This document shows, piece after piece, positions 10,714 to 24,300 of a stretch of 64,000 nucleotides of DNA (the first letter of the stretch is position 1; each line of letters opens with the position of its first letter). The stretch is from Aphelocoma coerulescens (Eukaryota > Chordata > Aves > Passeriformes > Corvidae), in contig NC_091013.1 of NCBI RefSeq assembly GCF_041296385.1, positions 9,686,001-9,750,000 of the forward strand. The letters run 5' to 3'. Below the pieces are notes generated by a model. It did not search any database. It had not been told where the DNA came from and saw only the letters and a program-made list of their open reading frames with translations. Made by a program: the position numbers and the translations under genes.

Positions 10714-12599
10714 TAAAGAAACAAACACTTAATTTTCAATCCCTTCTTGGGAGACCAGGGTCCATCTTGCCATGGTATTTCCACACTTCTTCTACTGTAT
10801 CACCAAATTGTGCAACACAGTAAGACTGGATTTATACAAACAGCACTGAGGCCCTGGTGGATTTACCCCCAAATGGAGAGGTTTTCTTCAGAGTCATTCT
10901 GGTAACCTCCTGAGGACTGAAACCCTATTATCAGTTGGACCAGATTAGGTATATTTTCAGGACACAGTTTCTGGTTTAGGCTCATCCAAAAGAGAAGATA
11001 CCCCTCCCCAATGAAAACCCCCCTGTAGCAGTTGGGGATAAACCACTTTAACAGCCCTCTCCTGATCCAAAAGAGGCCCTGCAGATGCCAGCAGTGAGCA
11101 GGACCACAGCAAAGCTGCCTCTGTGGTGGTGCAGAGGCTGGGTTATGTGGGGTGGGTGGTGCTGCTGGTTGCTCCTTGCTGCCCCTGAGGAGCACAGGAC
11201 GGTGATGTACAGAAACACAGTGAAACACAAACACTTGCTATATTTCTTCTAGTGTGTGCAAACTAAATTTTACTAATGCCTTTTTTGAATGAGTACTTTA
11301 GGGGCTTTCAGGGAAAAAGCAGTTAGGCCAAGCCATGATGCCTTTGCTGAGCAAGCATAGCATGACTTCACCTATGAATCCAGATCTCTTATGTTTTCTG
11401 TGGAGATTATTTTTTGCTGCATTTGTGTTCCATGCCATGCTGTTGCATGCTGAAATAACTGTTTAGCAAAAAGTTAAAAATACACCTGCAGAGTATAATG
11501 ATATAAATGGGATTAAACACTGTAAATCTTCCTGCAGGAGCTTCTGGGGAAACCCAAAGATTACCTCTGAGACCATATTTCTTTCCAGATTGCAAGCCTA
11601 TCCTAGACCCGCCTAGAGAGGAACACTAAAAGCTGCTTCTACTTCCCATCTCCAGATGTATCTGAAGCCAGGGAGCAAAGTAAGAGCAATTAAAGCAAAT
11701 GTTTTCTTTTGAAACATATGCTAATGCAAGATTTCTCAGGAAATTGGATGATCTTGGCAGAGGGTCTTTATATAATATTGCTGTGGCTAAGAAGTATGAG
11801 ATGCCTGAGAATGAGAGAAGCTTGAAGAAAAGTGATGTGTGGCCCTGAAATAAGTCTAAAGAAGGGTCTTTGAAGACACAAGATGAACTAGGGGACAGTG
11901 TTGGAAAAATCACCTAAACTGTCACAAGGTGCTTATTTGGAGGGACCAATCTACTTAGTTTGAAAAGGCCAATCTACTTTCACTATAATGACAAGCTGTA
12001 ATCTGAGTCAATATCATCAGTTAGCTGCCAGAATTACAAAATTCCCCTAACTCGTTACAGTCATCGTGCTTTAATCTAGGCATGATACTTTTCATATTAT
12101 ATATTGCCTTGCTTCCTACTACAGATAAAAAACCATTTTGTTGAATGGCAGTTTGTGGAAAAAAACAAATATCTTTCCAATTTTCACAGAATCTTGTGGA
12201 TGAAACTGTAGCCTATACCATTTGATGTAAAATCCCTATGATATAAACAAGAATAATTTTTTTATTTTGGCTAAGGAGAAGCTGTCTTATAATTTTCATT
12301 TAGAATTTTAATCAGACTTAATTTTAAAATGTTTTTAAGGTAGCACACTAAAGAATTTAATATCTAACATACCAGCATTTATACCTGCATATATATCAGA
12401 AATCAATTTATTTAACTGCCAATTTATTAGGGAATTTGATGTTATCAATATGTGTCTGTATATGTGTGTGTGTGTGTGTGTGTCTAGTTACTAAAAATTA
12501 TATGTATATACGTGTATATATAATCAGCATAATTTTATGGGTTATATTGGAGGAATGTTGAATAATTACCTTCCTTTTATGGTTCATAATGTTATATCA
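10714..12599. other. Unique non-coding DNA with a short microsatellite
   Basis: A GC-richer piece at about 11040-11230 yields short minus-strand frames (60 and 123 codons) without recognisable domains. A (TG)10 tract occupies 12463-12482, followed by ATGTATATACGTGTATATAT-like DNA to about 12520. No gene is supported. Confidence 0.55.
12463..12482. repeat. (TG)10 microsatellite
   Basis: Ten perfect TG dinucleotides, embedded in a longer TATG/TATA-rich context that continues to about 12520. Confidence 0.9.
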
Positions 12600-12808
12600 G
12601 GAAAAATTTCTTCACAGAAAGAGTGATTAAATATTGAAATGGGCTGCCCAGGGGGCTGGTGCAGTCACCATCCCTGGAGGTGTTTAAGGAAAGCCTGGAC
12701 ATGGCACTCCATAGTCTGGTTGAAAATGTTGTGCTCAATCAAAGGTTGGACTCAGTGATCCCAGAGGTTTTTTCCAACCTAATTGATCCTGTGGTTCTCT
12801 GATTCTAT
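12600..12808 (+). mobile_element. CR1 LINE 3' fragment
   Basis: In plus orientation: GAAAAATTTCTTCACAGAAA, then GGGCTGCCCAGGGGGCTGGT, GCAGTCACCATCCCTGGAGG, TGTTTAAGGAAAGCCTGGAC, GGTTGGACTCAGTGATCCCA, TTTTTTCCAACCTAATTGAT and a decayed tail ending TCTCTGATTCTAT. This is the canonical order of the CR1 3' region. About 210 bp of a 5'-truncated copy remain. Confidence 0.95.
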
Positions 12809-13034
12809 TGCCAATAACCCTGCATGACAATCGTGGTTGTATTAGCAACAAATCTGTGTTAAACCAAAACTTTTTACTTTCCTACTGCAAATACTGTACC
12901 TAAATTGTTGTTCTGGTCATCTATACGATGGTCTCTCTTACACTGTGTCTGCCAGTGGTGCATAAAGTAATGTGTTTACAGGTTTCCCACACACTGCTTC
13001 TCTTTTCATCATTCTATTTCTTTTGTCCCCTCAG
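12809..13034. other. Spacer ending in a strong polypyrimidine tract
   Basis: The last 45 bases before 13035 are very pyrimidine-rich and end TTTTGTCCCCTCAG, an excellent 3' splice-site sequence that precedes the exon-like segment described next. Confidence 0.5.
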
Positions 13035-13223
13035 AGCATGCAAAGAATGTGTGGTTTTGGTAAGCAGGTACTTTTCAGTGTACTGGATGCTCTCACTGCA
13101 TGTGTTGAGCAATATCACAAATCTTTACTCACTGCTTCTTTTATTTTACAGCTCCTGCAGGAATTGATGGACAGTCTCAGACTCTGTTCTCTACCTTCAG
13201 ATAAACTATGGCATATTATTTAG
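13035..13223 (+). other. Candidate terminal exon, 62 codons (unidentified)
   Basis: A long polypyrimidine tract and CAG at 13032-13034 lead into 189 bases open in one frame, ending TAG at 13221-13223, with AATAAA three bases further on. The translation begins SMQRMCGFGKQVLFSVLDAL and contains an alternation of hydrophobic and polar residues (for example QYHKSLLTASFILQLLQELM) like amphipathic helices of an alpha-helical repeat protein. I do not recognise a family. An alternative reading is a 25-base microexon (13035-13059) with donor GGTAAGC at 13060, a 92-base intron ending TTTATTTTACAG at 13151, and a second exon from 13152. No upstream partner exons were found, so a chance ORF or dead gene remnant remains quite possible. 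Confidence 0.22.
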
Positions 13224-16200
13224 TAATAAAAAGTTCAGCTGTGCTTGTATAAGGTTATTAAAGGCGTTATTCAACTTGGACCTTCAGGTATGTCCTAGAC
13301 TCCCATATATTTAGACTGGCAAGTGTTAGTTAATGAGAAGATAATTAGGTCGGGTTTTGTATATTCCTGTTCATGCAATTTCCTAATGAATTTATGGGCA
13401 AGTTTATCATTGAAAGGTGATACTGAAATGATGAATAAAGCCAGATATGTTTGTTAGGATAGCATGGTGGTTTGTAACCATACCAGCATTTGGTATTAAT
13501 GTGAACCTCACAGTTTTCAGAACTGAAAAACACCCTGACTACAAGTGGCACGTATTTTCAAACAAGAAAGACTATGGCTTCTTTAAAGTTTCCCTTGAGC
13601 TGTAGCCTTTATCCTTGTATCCAACCTCAGCAACGTGGTCTTCATTTACCAACTCATCACATAAAGAAACAGGTCCTGGTAGCAATGGGATGATTTTATA
13701 CAGAGGGGCATTGGCAGAGCTATATAATACCCAGCAGATGTTTACTTTAATGCTTTTTATCTGACTAAGCTCACACAATGTCACCAGCTCTTCCCTTCTC
13801 CACAGGATCTCGTTTTATACCCCGTGCAGTAAGGCTATAGCACTGGAGGTACAGCTGGCTGTCACTGCTTCTTTTGTATGTTCCTGAAAAAGCATTCTGA
13901 TACATTATGCATGGCTTTTTTTTCTCCATGTCAGATAACACTAGGTCATCCTGAAATTGTGTTTCTAAATGCTACAGAAATGTCCAACAGGATAAAAATA
14001 TCCACTGTCCTTAATGAATAGGAAGAAATTATCTACATCATTATTTTTACTTTCCAAAGCTAAGACTGAATGCAAATTGTTCTCAACCTAGAAGAATCAG
14101 ATGAGCTTTAATTGGCTTTATGAATGTGTTCATCGGTGCTGTTTTACCTAAAAATGGTAGCCGGATGTAGTTGTTGGCTAGAACTGGCAGAACTCGGGTT
14201 AGTAGAGTGAGTATTGCTCCACAGCTGAGGAACTGTGGGTACAACTTTCTCTCTGTGAATTTCCAGTGCTCCTGGGTCTCTTTGCCAGTCCAGAAGAGAG
14301 GGGTGTGTGATTTAATCTTTTCCTTTTGAAATGGGCAGAAGGCTTTGGTACCTTATCTCCAGGAGGGCAGATGAGCTATTTATGAGTGGCTCTGGGTAGG
14401 CGTGTGCCTGCTGTTTGGTATAGACCATGCCATGGCTGTGTAGAGGTGCATTTCAACCTTTTCTAGCTCATTTTTACTCTCTTCCATGTTGTTTTCTCTT
14501 TTTTTTTTTTCGTATGATATCGAAAGCCAAGAAGAGTCATGTGGGTAATGAGGAGGAGAAGCTGTTGGTAGGATTGTTGGCTGGGTTGTTCAAAGGTGAA
14601 CATCAATCTAATGGCTCATTTTAGAAATGCTAAAATGCTTTATTTCAGCCTTTTGTAAAAACAGTTTTTAACATATCCTGTTCACCTTTTAACAGTTAAC
14701 CACAATGCTATAAAATGTCCCCAAAATTATTTCCTTTAGTTTATAGATCACTGAACTGTTTCAATGAGCATATAATTTTTTGAAGACTTTAAATATTCTT
14801 CTTAATTTGAAAAAAAGAGGAAGTGTGTTACCATTGGGTTTGAATTATCTTTTAAACTATTTACAAGGTAGTTTCACTTCCTTATTTGCTTAAGTTATTT
14901 TTTAATAACTCAAGTTAGATGACTGACTTTTAACATGTTTGACTTAAAACTGAAGCTACTCACCTGACCTTCTAGGCAGGAATCACAACTTAATTATTCT
15001 TTCAATTTTTAAAATTTATTTTCTGTGGTTACACTGCAGCTTTTTGCAGATGTTATAGCCTTGAATTAGAATAACTAAAGGTGCCTCCTTTGATCTGCCA
15101 GTCCGGGTGAGAATAAGAATGCACTGGTTTCCTAAACTGGTTTCATACACATTCATGTGTAGTTTAGAATCCATCATAAAGCTATGCTCATTTAAATTCT
15201 TTACAATCCAAGAAATGTATTTCCTCCTCTATCAGGTTATGAAGAGAGGTATAATCTATAAATCAACTTTGGGGGTTTTTTTTATTTGAGGGTTTTCTGG
15301 TCTCTCCCTCTGAGGATTAAAAATCATGTCTCAAGGCAGCCATTAAGTATCATCTATCTATCTGAGAGACTTGTAGGTGCAAGAAAAATGTAGTTAGACT
15401 TGATCAAGGAAAGAACTACAGAAAAAGAAACTCAAATTCTCTCTTCTGTCTGTTCTGCTGGTAGTCACTGCTGTAGTTTTCATTTAAACTTAAATGCACT
15501 GCATTTCACCATATGAATCATAACATCTAGTGTATCTGTATGATAAATTGGGAAGCAGAAAAGAGCATTGAAAATTGTTCCTTTTTTTGACTGACTTAAA
15601 ATAGAAGATGGGAAGTAAAACTTCTCTAGGTTAGCTGTGGGTTTTTTGGCAAGGCAGACATCATAATAAAATTGAGGCTGACGAAACTAGGAATTTTAGT
15701 TAGTTGGATGCTACTAGGACCTAAGCAAACACTTTCTAACTTTGCTGGGGTGAACAGGAAATGATAAATACATAGGAAGATAAATACATAGGAAGATAAA
15801 TACATAGTAAGAAAAAAAAAATTGGATTTTCAAGTTTTTAATAAAGTCTCAGTGATCTATAAGAATTATTAAACATTTATGTCCATTCTTCTTTATACAA
15901 GTGAGAATAAAAGACAAGAATGGAACTTCAATCTTCTACTTCATAAGCTTTGGAAGTGGTAATGATGCAAAACAAAAGACTGTGTCCAGAATCTGTGCAG
16001 TCAAAGTGACAACTCAGAGTCACAGCTGGGTCAGAAATGAAAAAATGGTAAAATTAGTTTTATTATATTTTCTAAAGGCAGACACAGTGTATAAAACAAG
16101 TAATATACATAGTGAATTGTTATTTTACAAATGTCTGCTTTATTAAGGTGCATCTACAAATACTAAATCTCCATATTCAAATGAATTCTCACAGAATTGC

Positions 16201-19200
16201 TAAATATCAGTAGTATTATCAAACATTGTATTTGTGTAGCAAAAATTATTTTGAGCTCAATATTCACTCCCTTCCTGCTACCTATATAGCTGATAGCTTC
16301 TGACATTCTAGTCTCTGCAGAAAAACAAATACAGGAGTTTCCATATACAACATTCTCAGTACTGTCCTAATTGTCTTTTAGTCCTATCAACATAAAGGAT
16401 ATGATTTCTTTATGAGTTCACTGGGCAGCTTTTTAGAGTCTTGGGGAAAGAGCTGAAAAACGAGCGTGTGGGTGTGAAGTGAGGCTTTGTGGTCTGTTTG
16501 ACATGATAATTTGGAGAAGCTGTCAGAGGGAGAGCAGTGCTGACTTATTGGTGCCACCGACCTGCTCTGTGTTTCTTCCTGAGGATGGCAGAGTGCAGGT
16601 TCAGCAGTACGTGGTGAAAGTAAAGGAGATGTTCTGACACTCTCTGTTTTCTGCTCAAGCAGCAGGAACTTCAGATCACAGCTTTCTCCCAGAAGCAGTG
16701 CAGACTGCACTGCAGCTGCACCGTGTGGTCTGCAGTGACCACCCAAGGCTCAGGATGCCCCAGAGGCTGTGCCAGTTTGAGCTTTGCTCTAACCCATGGT
16801 GTCACCTGGCAAGCCTGTTTGATACAGGGCACCATGCAGAGCAGTCTCGGCTCTGACACCTGCAACACCTCCCCAGGCTTTGGGTGTTTGGGCATTCTCA
16901 GGATGTACGAGGAAGAGAGAAGCTGTCAAGGGGACAAGGGGATGTGGGGCCAGATATGCTCTGAGCACAGGCCATGTGACTCCTTCCAGCCTTGTGTTAG
17001 CTTTCAGAAGCTCTAAACCTGTGCTGGCTGGATCACCAAGAAGCTTCCAAGGGACATTCAAGTGATGTGCTGTCAACTGGTTGGGGGCCACTGCTGCAGA
17101 AAAGGAAAAAATTACAAGTGTGCTTTCTTGCCTTATGTTAATTGAAAATTTGACATCTGATTTACTTTCAAGGAGACTCTTTTCTAAACAAATGAAATGT
17201 GGGTTTCCGTTTAGCAGGGAGAGAGAAAAAGAATTTGAATTTGCGTATTAGATACCTTTCTCTCAGTCTAGTGCTGGGTTATCCCTCCTGGCTTCTTTCA
17301 GAAATATAATCAGCAAGATCAGGCTTTGGGTGGAAAAGAAATACAGGTCTTTCTGGAAGGCATACTAAGAAGTGCTTAAGTAGCCATGTGGTATACGGAA
17401 TTGACTTTTTTTCTTTTTTTCCACAGAAGTACAGCAGAGTATGGAAAACAAACCAAAAAATTAAATTGCATTGCTTCTGTGAACAGCTGCCTGTTAACGT
17501 GTCTGTTTGTTGGCTCAGTTCATTAAAACACAAGATTAATAAAATCTAGATTAGAATCAGATTAGGCATGACACCTTTTAAAGTTAAGAAAAAGTTTCAT
17601 TTCCGTTCTTGTTATATGATTCACAATCAGCAGTAGTTAGCTACTAATACATATTTTGTCATTACATATGTCAGATTGGGTGGTTTTAATTATGTTTATT
17701 TTGATATGATTATCTTTGGAATAGATTAGGTTGTAAATTTACTACATTGACTAATAAATTGTATGAATATAGTCATTTAATACTGCTCCAATTTTGCTCG
17801 GATGATCTTACTTAATAATAGAGGAAAATTATTATGGTGAAGAATTGTAATGTTGGCATCAGTCCTTGATGATCACAAGATGCATTCAAACTGTTGATAG
17901 GCCAGCTTGGAGGCTGATGGTCCTGATGTGAAGGGAGAAGAGATTTTCAGTCCAGGGTCATCATAAATATGTAATATTTCTGAGAGCACGGTTTCTAATT
18001 TTGACTAATGTTATCCAACTTGTTTTGCTAGTGGGACTTGTAGACTGCCTCTGCCTTATCTATTATCTCTTGCAGTCTCTTGGGGAAAGAGACTCTCTTT
18101 CTCTTCTGTGACTGTACAATGGTTTAGTGCAATGAGGTCCTGATCTAGGGAAAGCTCTGCTAGGTGCTCAGTAACAGAGATGAGTAAAATCACTGTTAGC
18201 ACCTCCTCACCCCTGAATGCAGAGAGTAGATTTGTAAATCTAACTGCTTGCTTTCTTCTTCTTGAGCAGAAAAAAGGATCAGTGTGTTCACATGGTACCT
18301 GCTGTGGATGGCCACTTATTCTTCACAAAGATTTCAGTTTCCCTTTTGCCCTCACACAGAGAAGCAGCAGCGGGCAGAGTAGGGTTTTTCAGCTTACAAA
18401 TGGTGTATTATGGACAGGAAGGGGTTGTGTGAGGGATCGTGAATGAGAAGAAATTTGTCCAATAAGTAGTTACTCTAGGAGTATCTAATCATTCCTTTCT
18501 GCTTCCTCCTGGCACTACAATCTGCCTTTCCTCCCTGCTTCTGAATAGCAGTTTCCAGTCTCACCTTCAGTCTTGCCCTTGTACTTAGCCTTGGATGTCC
18601 CTCCAAACAAGCTGTTTGCTCTTGCAGACAGGCCCAGAAGCAGTGAGTGCTTCCTGTCAGTCACATTTATGAGTCTGTCAGAGCTTTGCTGTTAGAGAAT
18701 CCCTTTCCTCACCTTAGCCTCCATTTTATATTAATTTAAATGAAGGCAGAAAGTTGTTAGGATGCTAACTCTTCTCTTACACTGTGCTATAGGAGTATCA
18801 TGTAATGTAAGGCAATAATCAGATTTTCCTTTATTAGATGTGACTGACCAGGCCCATTAATACTTAATGGAAATAAGATTGTTGTATAGTTTATCCAGAT
18901 GTGCAATAGTTCTCCAGAGCATTTTAAATTGTTTTAAATCCTGGATTCTTCCAAGTTCAGCAGTATTTCTTCAGTTCACCATAATGATTGAAATCGACAG
19001 AGGCGCTCACCCTAATTACTACCTAATCAAATCTGAAAATACTTTTTCAAGGATGTAAGATCATCTCTGAAACTTGCTTCCTTCCCTTTGGACTATCACT
19101 GTCAAAAATTGTTGGCCTTCTGGTTGCTCAACAAATTTCATTTGTTGTCCCAAGCTGCTTTAATGGGAATTGAAGTGATGAATTGATTGGTGTGGAAGTG

Positions 19201-19235
19201 TTATGATTAGTATACTAGGAAGATTTAACATCTCA
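13224..19235. other. Unique non-coding DNA
   Basis: No gene or mobile element recognised. A three-copy 16-bp tandem repeat lies at 15763-15810. The stretch about 16550-17090 is GC-richer and carries overlapping open frames of 74 to 119 codons on both strands with no recognisable domain; mutual overlap on both strands argues for base composition rather than coding. AT-rich unique sequence otherwise. Confidence 0.55.
15763..15810. repeat. Three tandem 16-bp units
   Basis: The unit GATAAATACATAGGAA occurs at 15763-15778, 15779-15794 and 15795-15810, the last with one substitution (GTAA end). It is a young short tandem duplication within unique DNA. Confidence 0.95.
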
Positions 19236-19292
19236 GATATATATATATATCCATATCTATCTATCTATCTATCTAATGCATGTGTGTGTGTA
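19236..19292. repeat. Compound microsatellite (AT)n-(CTAT)n-(TG)n
   Basis: An AT dinucleotide run (about 19236-19250) is followed by CTAT tetranucleotides (to about 19275) and, after ATGCA, a short TG run (to about 19292). Likely length-polymorphic. It has no coding value although a 60-codon frame crosses it. Confidence 0.9.
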
Positions 19293-21355
19293 TTTTGTCC
19301 TCTGCTCTGTAGATTTTATAAAAATGTATCCCTTGATTTTACATCTTGGGAGTCTTCAGTTAGATGTATCTTTAACTCACTTTGAATTAAGAAAAATAAA
19401 TCTCTGGATAAACTGTACTTTTGAAGCTGAAGTCATATGGCTACTTTAAAAACGTTCTTTTGCATAGAAGAAAAGCTGGAGAGGTTTATTAGAACTTGAA
19501 GTGAATTAAACAAAGACAAAAAATATTGGACTTGCATTCCTGTTTTGATTGCTTTCTCTCGCCAGCATGTCTGCTCTTTCTCAGCATTGCAGTAATGACT
19601 TGCAGCTAATTCCATCACAGTCATCACATAGTTTATTGACTGTTCTGTGCTTCAATCTCTCTCTTCAACACCTGTGTTATGGGGCTGAAAGACTTGTCAC
19701 ATGAGTGAGGCCAAGATATACAGCACTGTTGGCATGGCAGTCTGGACAATCTTCCTGTTTTACAAGAGGAAAGTAGGAGCAAAGTGACCGTGTCCAGCCA
19801 CTGCAGCCAGCACAGCTGAGCAGTTACAGCTGATACAACCCTGTGTCCCTAACTGGACCATGATGACTGATCAAACAGCTTAATTCTGTCTGAGGTAACA
19901 GAGCCTGGTGGACTGTGGGACCCAGGAGATCTCCCCTTCCTGAAGCAAAGCTGAGGTTGCTCACATCCCAGATCTCAGCTCCAGCCACTCTTGAACCTGA
20001 CCCCCACCCTCAGGGAAAGAAAAAGCACTTTCATAGCTCTTCTGTTTCCTACTTATCTCCTGCTCTGACCTGTAGCTCTCCAGCTGCTCACATTCACACA
20101 CACACACTGTGGGTGGTTGCAGCAGTGCCCCCACCCCAAGGTTCTCATGTCCTGCCCCATATCAAGGTCCCCAGCAGTCTGCACCTGCCCCTGCTCTGAA
20201 TGGGGTCATGCTCACCCAACACTGAACTAAGTAGGATTTAATAACAAACTAGAAGAGACTGTAGCCATCAAGCATAATGTTCTGCTAAAGAAACTGCTCA
20301 GCTGCCTGCTTAAATGAGTGCACCCTTTTATCTTCCTTCCTCATACTTTTCCTTTGCTTGTTGCTTCCTGATCTGCCCTGATCTCTCCCTTTATCATCCC
20401 ACCTTCTCTCCCCTAATCATCCAATAGATATTGCATGATCCTAAATGTCCCATCTGCTCCAGCCCAGAATTCTCTTTGCCTTGCATCCCACCAATGAACA
20501 GATACTCCTTTAAAAGGAACTGCCTTAGTGTGTCAGGCAGAGAGTTTCTTTGGTGGGTTTCACACCAGGGACAATGGTGTAATCATTTCTTGCTGTGCAA
20601 ATATTTGGGTATTTTTGTTCTTCTCTGGTCTGATTGCTTGGGTTCCTCCACCTGGCAAAGCAGGACTGCAACCTGTTGATGTTTGGGAAGAAAAGCGTGT
20701 AGGGTCCCAAACCATAACCATTTGCAAGGTGATCTATTTTCAGCATTATTTGTATTACCATTTTCAAATACGATTTTGGGTGGCATGAAAAGCAAAGATA
20801 GATATGAAGCTAGGAAGGCAGTGCTAGGCAAAAGCACTGTGCATATGCAATAGCCTGGGAAGTATGCATGTTTTCTTGGCTGTCTGGTTTCGAACAGATT
20901 GTTGGTATGCTGTTGATTTTTATTTTTTCACTGCACTGTAAATCTGCTAAACTCCTATGTGTTGCAGAAGTTTAAGCACCTCTGAATTTGCACAATTTGG
21001 AATGGAATTTGCAATGCAAGGCGGGGGGGGTGTTGCATATATAAAAGACAGAATTTTATTTATGGAGACCCATAATAATGCACTGTAGGTTACTGAAGTA
21101 TGCAGGATGAAAACCCGTAGTAATAAGAATGACATCATAAATTTCTAAATTGCTGTTAGGGAGTAGGGCTTGGGGAGGCTGGTAGCTAAAGTACAAGCAT
21201 TTTCCTGTAATTGCTCTACAGGCATGTAAGTCAGAGTCTTTTCTTCTTTTTTTTTCCTCAGAGAGCAATCCCAGTTCCTTCAAGGCAGCTTTTCTTGCCT
21301 GTAACACTCCTGTTGCTTGTGCAAAAAAACTCCAAAAAATTCTTTGTGTCTATGT

Positions 21356-21356
<1 letters not shown>
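19293..21356. other. Unique non-coding DNA
   Basis: No gene recognised. At 19755-19800 the words TTTTACAAGAGGAAAGTAGG and AAAGTGACCGTGTCC weakly resemble the core of a MIR-like SINE, too weak to annotate. A GC-richer patch at 19900-20210 has a 94-codon frame without domains. An eight-G run lies at about 21022-21029. Confidence 0.5.

Positions 21357-21394
<38 letters not shown>
21357..21394. repeat. (CA)19 microsatellite
   Basis: Thirty-eight bases of uninterrupted CA. Two frames crossing it encode an HTHTHT run, which is a by-product of the repeat and not a histidine-rich protein. Confidence 0.97.
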
Positions 21395-21397
<3 letters not shown>

Positions 21398-24300
21398 TTT
21401 TATCTGCTATTATATGGAAAAGCCCAAGAAACCTTTTTTGTTTTGAGACAATTGAACATGAGACTTGAAATGCATGCAGCTTGTACTGTCACAGCACAAG
21501 GCTTCCCTGTTTATAAAATGGGGTTGTCAGAACTTGGAAAAATTTCTGCTTCTCCCTTGATGCTGTGAATTGAGAAAATTGAATCAAGGAAACAATGGAT
21601 TTTTTCAGGTATCTGGTGAATAGGAACTATTGGCAATAACAATCTCAGCATTTTGTAAGCCTCTCACTTGTGTACCTACCCTCCATACACACCTTGAACA
21701 TACACCTCGTGGCTCCTTTGCTTCTCCTTTTCCTCTTTTTTCCCTAGATCACTTTCTTTTGTCCCTTTTGTGTACAGTTGGAGCTATTTTCTCTTTCAGT
21801 CTGTCTTTCCAGAAGGAGAAGTTGCAGAGGGTGACGTTCTGCTCATGATGGTGTTTGTTGAGGTGGATGGAGACGCGGGTGAGCTGATAGTTCTGCAGCT
21901 GGAAAATATATGCAAGGCCACGATCAGTCCACATATCCCTCTACGAGTCAGCACCAGAAATGGATTTATGAATCACATATTAGTCAGTAGCCTCTTAAGC
22001 ATTAAAGAAGGCACAATCTCCTGGCAGTTTTCAGGCAACTGTACTGAAGGGCATTTTCTTGCAGATTGAAGGGTCAACTCAGAAACACTTTTTAAATTTA
22101 TGTAGTGTGCCAGGCCTCTAAACTCTGTGCAGCTGACCTATGTGTTCACACACTGGTATTCAGTGTATCCTTGTCAATGCTAAGACTAGTTTTCCAGACC
22201 ACCACTTCTTCAAATTTACAAACTTTTTTAATAACACAATGCCAACTTTTTCTTTCCATACTCAGTGCATCTTAAAACAGTATTTGACTTCTGAGATATC
22301 CAAAACCGACAGAGAGTTTAAATGCAAAAAAAATGCAGTAAAAGCACTGCAAATAGTTTTTATGGGCACATATAATTCAGGGGGCTTCTGGCTGCTCTAA
22401 TAGCTTTTTTCAATCAAAACTACAGCTTTTCTATGTGTGGCAAACCACTGTGTAATGAAGATAACCTTGACAAAGTATTGGAATAATAAGGCAAGTCCTA
22501 TCAAGTTTGCATTCCTAAATTATTCAGAGACTGTAAAAATGTACATTGAAATATTTTGTGCTTCAATAAAAGTGCCCCAATGCTATTCCTTTCTTTCAGT
22601 GGATGCAATGGTTTCAAAACCGCATTCTCAGGCAATTCTCTATCTTATACAGGACAAAGGCTTTGTGTCATTATTTGTCACTGCACAGTCTCCTGATGAC
22701 AGTTTGGAGGTCAGACGTGGCAGCTGTCCCTGGCACATGGGTGCAGGTGAGCCTGCAGGTCACAGCTGGGGTGCCAGGCTGATGTGACAGCACACACAGC
22801 CTGTGCCTTGGCGTGCTGGGCGCCGGCGTGCACCGCCAGCATGGGAGCACCTCCTCGACACTGGGCTCTGCCCCCAGCAATCCCTGCCAGCCCCTGGGGC
22901 CAGCCTAGACTACTCCCACCTCCAACATGTCTTGGCTGTGGCAAATCTTAAATGCCTTCGAAAAATGTCCACAGCTACAGTCCCTGCGGGAGCAGGAGCG
23001 AGAGGCACCCATCGCTCTACAGTGGCCACAGAGCCAAGGTCTGGGTCCGTCTGCCTGATGCTGGCAAAGCTGATTGGTGTCACCACAAATGGGCAGGATG
23101 GACAACTGCAGCCCATTTCTAAATTCTGTTAGGAAGTTTCTAAATTCTGTTAAGGCCTGGTTAAATGAAGCTTTACATGTATATTCCCTGAGCAGTGCTC
23201 CTGTTCTCACTTTAAGCCTTCCTCCTCTTCGCTCCTGCAGCTGATCCATGCCCCCCATGCAGGGAGACCTAAGCTGATGGACATGGAGATCACGGAGTGC
23301 AAACAAGCAGCTGTGTTAGATGAAGCTCCAGTTGCTGCTTGGGTTAATTTCAAGCCCCACCAGAGATGTTAGGTAACAGAACAGAGTTAAACACCATTTC
23401 TGAAGAGCCTGAAAAGTACCTGTGCCACAGGGATCACTGTGACAAATCAGGGTGTTTTGTTGTTGTCTTCAGCAGAACTAGAATTTGACCCACAGTAAAG
23501 CAAAAATATTAGAATAATAAATATCTAGAGGCTTACCAGAAGCTATGGCAAAACAATGAGAACTATTAAAGTCCCCACATCTGCACTGAAGACAGGTTCA
23601 TTAGCCAGTAGGTCAGTGAGCCAGATGAGTTAAGGTGAAGAAAGAAAGAATGTTATTGGAATGGCAAATTATTTTAAAGTACACAATTATTTCATATATC
23701 AATATACAAGATAAAATGTCCCTTTGCCATAGATAAATACATAAAGACCTTACTGAAAGCTGCCATTTAGTCTCTGTTATTCTACTTCTTAACTGTGAAT
23801 AGCCAAAGGTAATATCTAGTTAAATGAATTAGAACTTCTGAAAATTAGTTTCATCTTATTGGTGTCTGAAAAGCTGCAACATATGCTATTATTATCCCTG
23901 GTACAGTAACCCCTGACCCCAGCCCTATATAATACCAAGAAATATAGGAAGATAGTTCAAGTTCCCAAAAGCTTATGCTCTAAGGATAGGAGGGACTGTA
24001 ATATGCATGCAGGCTGTTACTGTGCAACTGCTAGGGTGAATTCTGTATTTTTAAACTCAGATGGGAAGAAGGAAAAACCAGTGATTTAGTTGTAAAAACA
24101 AAGAAACAAAACAAAGAAGGAAAAAGAGGTGATACAGGAGAAAAGAATATGAAGAGATTAATGGAGAAAATGTGTTAGGGTTGACATGAGAAAACAGAAG
24201 GAATATCTGGAGGTAGCAGCTAAGCAGAAAGACAAACAGCATTCAGAGTAAATACTACAGAAAACAGCTTTGTCTCCTTATCAATGTTGAAGGTCAAGGT

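Noticed and set aside
21211..21568. His-Thr repeat peptides
   Set aside because: They are translations of the (CA)19 microsatellite.
22905..23306. 133-codon minus-strand ORF in a GC-richer patch
   Set aside because: Overlapped by open frames on the plus strand, with no domain or codon pattern that favours coding.
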